A stretch of 64,000 nucleotides of DNA from Fremontodendron californicum (taxonomy: Eukaryota > Streptophyta > Magnoliopsida > Malvales > Malvaceae): positions 17,535,001 to 17,599,000 of the forward strand of contig JAULJL010000028.1 in NCBI GenBank assembly GCA_030761205.1, given 5' to 3'. A model generated the notes under the pieces. It saw only the letters and a program-made list of their open reading frames with translations, was not told the origin of the DNA and searched no databases. The stretch's first letter is position 1; the number at the start of each line of letters is the position of its first letter. The translations under genes were made by a program, and so were the position numbers. Below, in pieces: positions 35,939 to 47,160 of this stretch.

Positions 35939-38900
35939 TGTAGACACTTAATTTTGTCTGGACCACTAAATCAGGTATGTTTTCTTCCTAAATTTATGTT
36001 TCAGAATGCAAAAACACTTTTCTCATTCTGCAGGTGGTACTCCGTGACTTAGTCTAAGAAAACAGACAAAAAAAGTCAAACTTGAAAATATCAACCTCAA
36101 AGAAGTCAACCCAAAAAGTCAACTACTAAAAAAGTCAACCCACTTTCAAAATCAAGATTTGAAGTTCAATTGAAAGATGGCGAGAGAATTTGATAATCTG
36201 AGGTCTACATCGAAAGATATGGAGTTCGGAAGTTGGGTTACGAAATTTCAGTAGAAAGGAAATCCTAGTTCGGGAAATTTGGGGAAAAATGCTTAACCGA
36301 TCAAATTTGTCAGAATTGAAGGTTCCAAATGAAAGATAAGCACTGACTACGGGTAATGGAGAGGCTACTTAGAAGAAAAACTAAAAGAAAAGTCAAATCG
36401 AAAGAAAATCGAGAATTAGGGTTTTTTAGTGGATTTTGGTGAAATTTGGAAAATTACAGAAATGGCCCGATTCGGTAAGACTAAAGCACCTAATTGATGA
36501 GGAGTGATTAAAAAAGGATAGCCCAAGGCTCAGTTTGAAGAAAATCTAAAAATCGGACTTGTTTTGAGCAAAACCGGGCTTCAGAGGCAAAAGGGCAAAA
36601 TTGGAAAATTGAAAAATTTGGAAAAAATAGCAAATGAACTCCAAAAATTTTGAAATTTTGTAGATCTCATTCTTAAATGATTTCAAAGAGATTGGCGAAA
36701 GAAAATCTTGATTCGAAGTTCGTTTGCAAAATGGTCAAATCCCGGGTCCAGTATGCAAAAATTCAAAAGGATAAATCCCGAAAAAATAGTAAATGAGCTC
36801 CAAAAATTTTGAAAATTTTCAGATCTCATTCTTAAATTATTTGGATGAGATTGGTGAAAGAAAATCTTGATCCGGACTTCGTTTGCGAAATGGCCAAATC
36901 CCAGGTCCACTATTTAGAAATTCAAAAGGATAAATCCCGAAAAAATAGCAAATGAGTTCCAAAAATTTTGAAAATTTGCAGATCTCACTCTTAAATTATT
37001 TGTAATATATTGGAAAAAGAAAATCCGGATTCGAAGTTCATTTGCAAAATGGCCAAATCCCGGGTCCTCTATGTAGAAATTCAAGCAGATAAATCCCGAA
37101 AAAATAGCAAATGAGCTCCAAAAATATTGAAAACTTCCAGATCACGCTTTTAAATTATTTGGAATAGATTGGGGAAGTAAAATCTGGATTCAGAGCTCGT
37201 TTACAAAATGACAAAAGTTCTGTTGCATTAAGGGGCAATTTTGGAAATAAATCCAAAATAAATAGCAAATGGACTCAAAAAATTCTGATACCTCCCAGAA
37301 TTCAATTTTTAATTATTGTGAAAGTATTGAAAAAAAAATTTGAATTTGAAGTCCGTTTGCTATTTATTTAGGTTTGAGGGTCAAAAAGGTCATTTTACCA
37401 AAGAAACCGAAAAGGGCAAATTTGTAAATAAGAAAAAATATGAAAGAAGAAGGAATTGCTGGGATTTTATCTCCTTTGATTATCCAGCATAGAAGAAAAG
37501 AAGGAAGCTTGATCAATTTAATTCCTTAGTCACTATCAAGCTCACATGCTACCACTAGTACCTTGCAAATGGTCCCCCCTTCATCCAATGGCTTAGGTGC
37601 CTTGTAGAAAAGTTGAATGCACCATCCAATGGCCAAGTTTAAATACCAAGATGACATTTTTATTTGTCATGAAATAACCCTCATCTAATGGCTAAGAGTG
37701 GAAGAAAAAAGATGAGCACAATTCATCCAAAGGTGGGCATCCATTCGGCCAAGCAAGGGAATGCATGGGATTGTCTCTTTTGATCCAAGGTCTTAGGCCA
37801 TCTACAAGGGCTGAGTACACATGTTAAGGGTTGGATTTAATCTACAATATGTCATTTTTCTGTTGTCCTCATCCAATGACCAAGAATGGAAGAGCACAAC
37901 TCATCCAAGGGTAGGCACTCAAAGGGCCAAGCAAGGGAGTACATGGGATTGGTCCTCTTTTTCATCTAAGGGCTGAGATTATTACAAGGGCTGAGTACAC
38001 ATCTTAGGGGCTGCTATCAATTGGCAAGATGACATTTTTATGTTGTCATGAAAATATCTTAATCTAAGGGACAAGATTGGAGGAGAAAAAGTGCAAAAAT
38101 CTATCCTATGGTGGAGGTGCCATTCGGCCAAGGCTAAGGGAGGGGGAATGTTTTATTTTTCCTTAAGTGGCTGAGAATTTGAGAGGGGAAGTCAGTAGCT
38201 AATTGAGAAAAAAAAAAGGTTTTTGAAAGAAAGGAAGAAAAGCTTTTGTTAAGGTAGCCATTCTACCGTTGCTACTATATTTTTTCTTCTTCTTCCTCAT
38301 GCTTTATTTCTTGTTTTCCATGTGATTTCCTACCATTTTTTACAACTTTCTTGTTGTTCTTGCTTTTTAAAAAATAAATAAAACAATGGTTAGGCTTCAT
38401 GATCTTGATGAAAATCAAGTGATAATGGTTAGGGTGGGCTTTGTCCAATATACCAACCATGGATCTCATCTCCATATTTTTTTCTTACCTTAGTTATTTT
38501 TTATGATTTTGAGATTGAAAAGGCTTCATGACCTTGATGAAAATCAAGAGATAATGGTTAAGGGGGCTTTGTCCAATGTACCAACCATAGAGCTCATCTC
38601 TTTGCTATTTATTTGCTTACTTTAACTTGCTTATTTCTATTATTGTTTATCTTTATGTATATTTATATTCTTGCTAGCCATCTTGTTCTTTTGACCTATG
38701 TCATATTTTTGCATCTTAGGGCTATTGTCATATAGTTTATGCCATTTCCATTTTTCATATCATCTTCCATAGCATTTAGTTAGGTCATTTTACATGACAT
38801 TTCTCACAACACTTTGGTTCCTAGGTCATTCGGCCATGTGTATTTTCTTTTAGCTTTAGGCCATTTTCATATGCCATGTTATTTTTCCATGACATTTAGA

Positions 38901-41500
38901 TATTAGGCCATTTTCATATGTCATTTCACATGTCATTTAGCTTTAGGCCATTTTTATTATTTCATGTCATTTAAGTTTAGGTCATATTATTATTCTATGT
39001 CATTTTACATGTCATTTAGCTTTAGGCCATTTTTTTTATTCCATATCATTTAAGTTTAGGTCATTTTATTATTCTATGTCATTTACATGTCATTTAGCTT
39101 TAGGCCATTTTCATATGCCATGTTATTTTTCTATAACATTTAGACATTAGGCCATTTTCATATGCCATGTCATTTCACATGTCATTTAGCTTTAGGCCAC
39201 TTTTATTATTCCATGTCATTTTACATATCATTTAAGCATTAGGCTATTTTCATATGCCATGTTATTGTTCCATGACATTTAGACATTAGGCCATTTTCAT
39301 ATTCCATGTCATTTCCCATGTCATTTAGGCACTAGGCCATTTTCATTATTTCATGTCATTTGCCATGTCATTTAGACACTAGTTCATGCATATTAAGTTA
39401 GGATAGCATTTATTGTCATGCAAACTCATGCTAGGCATTTAAGTTATTTATGCCATGCATTTTCCATATTACTAGACTTTAAACCATGCATTTCATGCAT
39501 TCACTTTGCTATATTTTCATGCATTCCATGTCATGCCACATGATTTATGACTTAGGCCAATCAATGGCTCAAGGTCATGCTCACTTGAGCATACTTGTGG
39601 AAAATTAAAGGGTTGTCAAATTGATTATTCTACCTTTGTGATTTTTTTACTTAGCCAATTTCTATCTAACTTTTTAAAAGGGTTAGCTACTATTTGTGGG
39701 TCTTTAAGAGAGTCTCTAACATTTTTACTTTGATTTTCAAATGATTTTATCAAAGGCAAAAAAAATGTGTTTTGGCGAAACAGTTTTTCATCCAGTACTC
39801 GTACTTTCCATATTTTTTTTGTGTAGTCATCTTTAATCAGAAAATTAAGCCAATTTTTCCTCGTGTAGTTTTACATGTTCTGAGTCTCCAGTATTTTTTT
39901 TTAGATTTTTTTGAAATTTTAAAAATAGGTTAAAAAATCGTGCTTTAAAAATGGACAGTAGATGCAGATTTGAATTTGAAGGAAAATCATTTTTCTGTTT
40001 TGGCTAAGTTACTTAGAGGGGATTGGTTAAAAAAACTTTAGCTACTGTCTTAGGGTAGTTTCTAAACCTTTTTAAACTTTAAAAATGATTTTATAAATCT
40101 CGGGTTAAGGGTGGTCAAGTCCGGGATTTTAAACTTAGGAAATTAGAGTCATTTTCAAAGGTTTTGGCTAAGGTTTTAATATTTATTCAAGTCTCTTAAA
40201 TTGTTTTCAAACAAATCACAAAGTATTTTGATTTTTGAAGATTTAATTTGATATATTTTCCTAAGGTAGCCGGATATCTTTTTAGATATATGGATTTCCT
40301 TAATTAAAAGAAAAAATACACTTTCATGCATTGCATTTTCCATATTCATGCATGTTGTATAACATATGATTTTTTTCCCCTTACGATATTTGTTTTTATT
40401 TTGATTTATATTTTTTGGTATTAAATTGTTTGTCATATGGTTTTGAATGTTTCATGCTATCTTTTGCTTTTTATTTAGTCATTTATTTTGTCACATTATT
40501 TAGCATGTTCATGCATTTTGTTATTTTATTTTCATGCATATTTCATGATAGCATTATTTAATGCTTCATATTCCATGTCACTTAGATAATATTCCATGTC
40601 ATTTAGATTATCTTATTTAGGATATGCCATGTCATTTAAAATTGCCATATCATTTAAATCTTATTCATTTCATTTAGAATATCATGATACTTAGGATATC
40701 TCATTTCATTTAGGATATGCTATGCCTTTTAAATTATATCACATTATTTAGGTTGCATTATATTATTTAGACTTTGCTATGTCATTTTATTCATGTGCCA
40801 CATTTTCATATTCATATATTTTAAAATGTTTTGAAAAAGATAATGATTTTCAATAAAATAAAGATATTCCCAAGTTAAAATAATTCATGAGTTCTCTGCC
40901 GGGTTTGCTGGGGAGGATATCATCAATTATTATTAATAACGGAATATCTTCTTTAAAACGAGAATGATTCACAAAATTTTCTGTGCTAATAAAAATTTCT
41001 ATATTTTGTCACGTTTGTTGGGGAATATAGAAAAAAAAAGATTGAATTAATAAATTCCAAATCACTTTCAATTAAAAAATGGAGTTAATTGGGAATTAAT
41101 TTGAAATACCAAATTTAAAACCGACTTTTTACCGAGGCTTGAGATAACACACGATTAATAAGGTACCGTTTTATACGGGTGTTATGCGGGTGCTACTCCT
41201 TCCCCGCACGTAACCGAGTCCTGAACCCGATTCTTCGATTTTCTCTGGTTTAAAACGCAGATTTGAAATTGGTTTTAAAAAATGTTTTAATTAATTTTAA
41301 AATGTTTTACAAAACCGGTTTTAATAGGTAGCCGATCACACCAAGCTAAAAAAGATTGGTGGCGACTCCATGACTTTTTCCGAGGTTGTTTTCAAACCCT
41401 CGACCTTTTATTTCAATCAAGAGGAATTAAGTCATCTTTTCCTCTGCTTCTGTTTTCCCCTCACTTGGACGGGTCCCCTCGACGGGATCACGTATCGACA
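35939..41500 (+). repeat. Ogre-C 3' LTR (5,562 bp)
   Basis: TGTAGACACT…TATCGACA. Homologous to 17348-22495 but longer, mainly because it keeps 38472-38777. The two LTRs show frequent single-base and small indel differences, so the insertion is not recent. CATGTCATTT-type clusters lie at 38760-39370 and 40560-40800. Confidence 0.92.
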
Positions 41501-41505
41501 TTCTT
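41501..41505. repeat. Target-site duplication of Ogre-C, right copy
   Basis: TTCTT, identical to 17343-17347. Confidence 0.92.
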
Positions 41506-41929
41506 AATTATGTCAAAGCTCTAAAAAACAACATAACAGGTTAACCTTGAATATAGTTTTGATGTGGTATCAAATAGTCTTCCTTTCGCCCTCACGCCAC
41601 TTCGCTTAGAACAGAATGCTTTCCTACTAATATCCCATACAACCAAATAATCAATGGTCTTAGGCAACATACCAAAGTGGCAACATCCATTATTATCCTT
41701 ATGACATAGTCAAAAGTCACAAAGGGCACCATGAAGGTTTTATTAACCTTCTTAGGACTCACAAGGTGAAAAAGTAAGGATCCATTCTTCCACCTCCTAT
41801 ATCGCTCGTAAAGCACATGTAGTATGAAATACATGCTACAGTGGAGTATCTCTTAAGAGCATACGTCAAACTCAAAACACCGTACAAACCATAGCCTAGT
41901 CACGTTTAAAGCGCCTAGCTTGAGTTCCC

Positions 41930-43560
41930 CATTTGCTTGCCACTCTAGGTACCAAATTAGGTCTTACATCTGGTTTACTCTATACTTTGGCTGTGGAATA
42001 GTCCATTGTCAGTCCCTTAGATTTATCTGTGTACCTCATCTTGGCTCAATCGAGGAGACAAATTCAAACTTAGTTCATTATCTAAAAGTGCCTACAGCTT
42101 GGGTCTCATCTTTGCTCACCTTCACAAGTGCCAAAGATGATTACTCGTCTGTCATGTCCTTTATCTTGAGGATGGCAGTGTTGAACCGATGGATGTATTT
42201 TCTTAGGATTTCTCCCTGGTTTTGCTTAACAACCATGAGGCTAGCTAGCATTGGTGGTTGTTTGATTAGTGAGGAAGTGGACCATGAATTGTTTGCTTAG
42301 TTGGTCAAAGTTGACAATGGATCCTGGGTCCAGGGAGTAGTATCAAGTTCGAGCGTGCCTTTTTAGAGTGGTGGGGAAGACTCTACACTTGACAGCATCT
42401 GTCGTCCTGTACAGCTCCATGTACAACCGATACTAGTCCAAATGATTGGATGGGTCCTTTATGCCTTCAAATGTTTCTTTAGGGAGCTTGAAACTGATAA
42501 GAACTTCCTCTTGGTGAACTACCATGGACAGGAGGTTATGCTCTTCATCCATCCACTCAAGCTCATCATTCTTGACCTTTTGGAGGTCTTTTATTTCTTT
42601 TATCAAGGCGTCCACCTGCATCGCTGGTTCAAAATTTATCCTATTTTCAGGTATGTACTCCTGTTCAACAGCGTGCCCAATGTGTTGTGTGGCTTCCCTA
42701 CTATGATGTTGTCGCCTTGGGAAAGCAGTTTCTTGTACATCCCTAGCTGAGGAGGCAAAGCTCTCTTGCCCATGTGGGCGATTAAGGTTCTGTCGTAGGT
42801 CGTTGAGTTGCTGCGTGGTTTATTGTAAAGCTTGTTGCTGGTTTGCAAGTTGTGTGTTGAAGGCTTGTATTTGGACGAGCAGCAACTGATTGTATGGATC
42901 CATTAGGTTAAAAAATGGCATGCCCAATTTCATTGGGCACAACATTGCTTGGTTTGCTCCAGGAGCAAGTCATGGCATGTGGATTGTGGAGGAAGTAATC
43001 GGTGGAGCCAGCTCTAAGGTTGTTACTATTATTGTAGTCGTTGGCACAGTCGTGGTTGCGATAGTCGGGGGAGAACATTGGTTGTGAATAGTGGAGCAGA
43101 AACCATGGTAATTGGGGGGGAGGCTGCTAATGTGCACCACAGGTAGTGGAGTGGAAAAGATGGATGGGAACATTTCCATTAAATTTTGATAGTAATTGAT
43201 TGGGGTATGGAAACCATGAACTCAACGATACTAGTGTTTGAAAATATGCGGTTGCATGCTCGAAATATGGGGTTACATGTTCATGCATGGGCTGTTGTAA
43301 GAAATTTTGAGGCATTAAAATGCCGGATATACCAATAGCAATAGGAATGCTTAATGGTGTTGCTGTTAAGGAAGCAACAATGCCGATGGAGGCAGAAGAA
43401 CATATTATGGGGGTCGGGTTTTGAGATTGAGATAGAGACATAGCTGTCGTTTTCCACAAACAACGCAAATTATTGAGGTCTTCTTGGTGAGATAGTTGGG
43501 AGCTCGTGGAATTGTCAGAAAGAGATTGTGTTTGACCTGTGGACACAAAGGAGGTCAAAG
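41930..43560 (-). pseudogene. Minus-strand Ty3/gypsy gag remnant (different lineage)
   Basis: Several minus-strand ORFs join into one decayed gag. The N-terminal part (43127-43558) is low-complexity, Ser/Thr/Ile-rich. A middle part (42636-42848) is Gln/Asn-rich upstream of 'MQVDALIKEIKDLQK' (42433-42621). Then come retrotransposon-gag landmarks: 'KETFEGIKDPSNHLD', and in shifted frames a 'YMELYRTTDAVKCRVFP' block and 'YIHRFNTAILKIKDMTDE' down to about 42130. The frame breaks at each joint. The gag pattern with 'DP..HL…DAVKCR.FP' is typical of plant gypsy elements and differs from the Ogre gag. No pol is recognised beyond 41930; 41506-41930 has an ORF without known domain. Confidence 0.65.
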
Positions 43561-44194
43561 TTGCGTTGGAGTTTGGGCTCCGAAACGTGTTCTGATGCCT
43601 AAATTAATGAATATTCTGGGGAATTCTATAGTAAGTAGAAGGAATGTCAGAGTGTTTAGGAAGACTTGCGTGAGACAAATTTACCTACCATTTTTATACC
43701 TTACTTCTCTGTAGCTATGGGCTCGACAAGTGTATGATAAGTGTGTGTCGTAAAGGAGGTGATAGGTGTCTACCATGTAGAGGTCCTAGTAATGCTGCGT
43801 ATGATAGCTAAAAAAGAAATATAATGGGTCTTGAATCACTATATGGAGGGTGGATTTCATTTTTCTTTTATAGATAAGTTTGAAGGTTCTCATCTAATGG
43901 GGTTTTATGAATTTTCTATGTTGAAGATTTAGAATTTTCGTTTAGTACATGTGATTTTTTTGCTAGAAATCTAAGAAAAAATTGAATTGAAAAATAGATA
44001 TTTGGATTCAAGTTAGCATTTAAAAAAAAAAAATTCAATACATCAAAAATGAAAAAATAAAAACAGAAAAATTGAAAAAATAAGGAAAAAGATCATGTGA
44101 GACTCACGTGACTATTAACTAATGGTGTTGAAGTTCAGATAACGGAATGAATGTACATGGTGATTAAGTGTCATGTTTTAAACTTCAAACACTT
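43561..44194. other. No gene recognised (probably leader/LTR of the older gypsy remnant)
   Basis: AT-rich sequence with short homopolymers. An open stretch at 43496-43714 on the plus strand has no domain and overlaps the gag remnant in antisense. Confidence 0.4.
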
Positions 44195-44715
44195 TTATTT
44201 CAGCTAAACCTGTTCATGGGCCGGGTTCTCCGTCGAAACTTGAAGGCCCGTCCATATTTAGAAGAGCTTGGACAAAAATATTAGGCCCGAAAAATAGGCT
44301 TTGACAAAAAAATGAGGCCCATTTAAAAAATGGGCCGGGTCTTGACTCCAACATTCAAGGCCTGAGCCCGGCCCGTTTTTTAATTATATAATATAATATT
44401 TTTATTTTATACATTATCTAATTTATATCATATAAAGATTAAATATATATAATATTATAATGTAAACATTAAAAAATATATTAAGTTATCCATGTTTAAA
44501 AACTTAATAAAAGAAAAAAAATAAAATTATTAAAGATTAAATAAAATATTTTAAAAACAAATTAGAAAAAAAATGGGCGGGCCTAAACGGGTTTCGACTA
44601 TCCATTTACAAATATGGGCAGGCTTGGGCAGAACTTGAGGCGCCGGGCTTGGACAAACAAATATAGTGTTGATACCATACATAGGTTTGGCCCGAGAACA
44701 CCTCTTATTTCAGCT
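44195..44715. mobile_element. Short non-autonomous element of the 'GGGCCGGGC' type with 11-bp flanking repeats
   Basis: The body 44206-44704 (499 bp) is flanked by identical TTATTTCAGCT at 44195-44205 and 44705-44715. The ends are loosely inverted: 5' CCTGTTCATGGGCC against 3' (reverse complement) GGTGTTCTCGGGCC. The middle is AT-rich and bounded by GC-rich blocks with GGGCCGGG / GGCCCGG words. No ORF. The 11-bp duplication suits Mutator-like elements (9-11 bp) or a target-primed insertion; I cannot decide between them. Confidence 0.65.
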
Positions 44716-44941
44716 TAAATCACGAGTATATCTATGGAGTTTACCTTAATTTTAAATCAAGAATGTTAGTTAATATGTTATGTAAATAAATAATGATAAA
44801 ATGATTGTTTAAAAATCATCCATTGTTATATAGACTTATATTTTAATTATTATATTATAATTATTACAGATACGAAACTAAAATTATAACATTCGTTTAT
44901 ATAGACTTATATTTTAATTGTGATGACTTATGCAGTGAAGC

Positions 44942-45541
44942 GCTTGGATCCAAAATAGTCAGTATCGTATCGATAGGCGTATCGTTTTTGTTCTGGTAGT
45001 GGTACGTATCGGTATCGGTGTGTTTCGACGTATGTTTCGGGTTTACCAATATTTTTCAAATATTTTTTCACACATATATATAGCATATTTTCAAATTCAT
45101 TAATAAAATATATATTATATACACATGCAAATATATTTCTCTTACATACATAATTATATATATATATATATGTTTATATGTAAATATAAATTTTTAAATT
45201 ATAAATATTCAATATCCAAAAAATTTAAATATCAAATAAATAAAATAAATATAAAAATATTTAATAAATATAATAAATTATTATTAATTAGGTTCAATAA
45301 CCTAATTTAATAAATATATTTTAATTTTAAATGTAATTATGAAAAAATAAAAATGATCAAGACAAAAAATACATTAAAAATTGGTTTAAAAAAATCAAAT
45401 AAGTGATCGGTATAGACCGATACAAATTGATACGATCGGTGCGAATCGATACAAAAATCAAAACGACACGATACTGATACCATTTCATTTTACCTTAAAA
45501 TCGATACATACCAACCGGTTCCGATGACAATGCTTGGATCC
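44942..45541. mobile_element. Short 'GTATCG'-rich non-autonomous element with 10-bp flanking repeats
   Basis: The body 44952-45531 (580 bp) lies between identical GCTTGGATCC at 44942-44951 and 45532-45541. Both ends are rich in CGTATCG/CGATAC words, in opposite senses at the two ends, around an AT-rich core. No ORF worth calling; 45125-45310 is AT-rich noise. Class unsure (Mutator-like MITE or other). Confidence 0.6.
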
Positions 45542-46019
45542 CATTCTAGTAATATATAAAAAATAGAGTTATAATAGCTATTCATCTTTCTAAATATTAA
45601 AATTAGGATTTCTTTTTAAATTGATTTTTGAATTAAAGTTTTTTTACATGCATTTCAAAAGAAGAAAATATCTTTTACTTTCTCCTTAATTACCTAGGTT
45701 ACTGCGCGGTTGATGTGTCATAAATTTCGATATTATAAGATTTCATTCAAAGCATTTTCAATTAAATCTTAAATGTAATTGATGTTACTTATAATATAAG
45801 TTGCATCTAAACATTTGTTAATAAATATGTATTTAAACTAGAGTAATTATTTGGTACAACCAAAACTTTTTAACTCCATAAATAGGTTAAGAAGTTATCA
45901 CATGTAACATTTTTTTTTTAATTAGTTTTTATTTGTTTTTTTATTATACCTTAAGGGTATGTGTCACCCTGTTAACTGATAACTCTATCAAATATAGTTA
46001 TTTGACCATATTTTATTTT
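45542..46019. other. AT-rich stretch, no gene seen
   Basis: It contains homopolymer runs only. Somewhere between about 45960 and 46020 lies the break where the copia element lost its 3' end. Confidence 0.5.
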
Positions 46020-46303
46020 AACCCCAAGGTCAGTAGTCATTTCAAATGTGCCTTCCATTTTCTTCTTGAATTCTTGAACTAAGTCTTCACTGCAGCCAGT
46101 TACTAATAAACCATCAACATATAAGGATACAACCAACAGATTTCCTTCTGACTTTCTCACATACAGTGTTGGCTCACTGATGCTTCTTTTAAATCCAATC
46201 TCAAGAAGATGACTGTCAATTCTCTCATACCAGGCTCTAGGTGCCTGCTTTAAACCATAGAGAGCCTTCTTGAGCTGGTAAACCTTTGAATCACAGCCTT
46301 CAA
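46020..46303 (-). pseudogene. Ty1/copia reverse transcriptase, distal part (split from 56055 onward)
   Basis: Minus-strand copia RT. It begins at 46303 with a 'KVYQLKKALYGLKQAPRAW' block, continues with 'LLEIGFKRSISEPTLYV', and contains the catalytic box as 'SLYVDGLLVTG', where the usual YVDD has become YVDG. Recognisable coding ends after 'FEMTTDLG' near 46020. The rest of RT, RNase H and the 3' LTR are absent. It joins in sense to the RT part at 56055-56484; a solo LTR now separates them. Confidence 0.85.
46299..46303. repeat. Target-site duplication of the solo LTR, left copy
   Basis: TTCAA before TGCAGACACC; the right copy at 56050-56054 is TTCTA (4 of 5 identical). Removing the insert and one copy rejoins the copia RT frame ('GFIVE' to 'G…KVYQLKK'). 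Confidence 0.75.
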
Positions 46304-46639
46304 TGCAGACACCTAATTTTGTCTGAGCTTTTTAAAATCAATTTCGATTTGTCCTCCTCTCGGGTTTAATATTTTTGTAAAAGTTACGGTCGCGATTTTA
46401 GATTTTTTTTTTTTTAAAAAAAAATATTCTAAATTATATATCATTTTTTAGCTTTAATTATTCAAATAAAATCGGACCGTAAAATTATCAATTTTAAAAT
46501 TCAATTTAAACCCGAGGTGAAAAAGTTTAATCTTGAGCTTTAATAGATTTTTAAAATAAAATTTTTAAATGAAAACATTTGAAAGAATAAAAAAGAAGAC
46601 TTGAAAAAATAAAAGAGAGGCAACTTAGACATTACCCAT

Positions 46640-47060
46640 TTTTTTTAGGTTAGGAATTGAGTTATAAAATGGATCACTTGAGTAAAGAAAAAGAGGGGGC
46701 CCGGTTATTTTGGAAAAGGCAAAGACGGCTACTACTAGAAGAGAAGGAAATTGAAATAGAGAAGAGAAAAAAGAGGGAGCTCCAGGGGAGGCGGTGAAGA
46801 AAAAGAAAGATGAAAATGGAATAAAGAAATAAAAAAAAAAAGGGAGCTTCTAGGGGAGTGGGATCTTGTGGGAGCTACAGGTGGGGTTTTAAAAAAATAA
46901 AAGAATAGGGAGCCATAAGGTTGACGGCTATAGAAGAAAATGGGAAAGAACAATGAAAAAGGAAAAAAAGAAAGAAAGAAAGCTGGGTAGAAAAAGAAGG
47001 TAGCTGGGTTAGGAACAAAGCGGGGCCACGGCCAAATAAAAAGAGAAACAAAGACATTTG
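46640..47060 (+). other. Purine-rich segment upstream of the methyltransferase fragment, copy 1
   Basis: Dominated by GA- and A-rich words (AGAGAAGAGAAAAAAGAGGGAGC). The apparent minus-strand ORFs (46735-47112) are pyrimidine-strand by-products. The counterpart in unit 2 is 50640-51005. It may be the 5' flank of the captured gene or LTR sequence. Confidence 0.5.
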
Positions 47061-47160
47061 ATTTGATTTTGATTTCATGGAAGAGCCAAAGGGAATCGAA
47101 TTTTCCAAGCATCAGACCCTCAACGAGAAAAAAAGAAGAAGCAAAACGTCAAAGGCAAAA

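Larger units (their letters stand above)
17348..41500 (+). mobile_element. Ogre-C: structurally complete Ogre/Tat Ty3/gypsy retrotransposon (24,153 bp)
   Basis: The element runs from TGTAGACACC to …TATCGACA and is flanked by perfect TTCTT duplications. In order it holds a 5.1-kb 5' LTR, PBS, leader, ORF1, gag, protease plus a G-patch-like stretch, a probable intron, RT, gypsy RNase H, a second RNase H, integrase with a GPY-type end, a 3' UTR with tandem repeats, a PPT and a 5.6-kb 3' LTR. Length, extra ORF1, dual RNase H, intron and repetitive 3' UTR are all hallmarks described for Ogre elements. Every coding domain contains stops or frameshifts, so it is dead as an autonomous element. There is no chromodomain. 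Confidence 0.92.

Noticed and set aside
41592..41834. 80-codon minus-strand ORF as a membrane protein gene
   Set aside because: No domain; it sits in decayed gypsy sequence and its hydrophobic content fits AT-rich non-coding DNA.
46735..47112. Minus-strand ORF rich in Phe, Ser and Leu that looks like a membrane protein
   Set aside because: It is the pyrimidine strand of a GA-rich stretch; composition alone explains it.
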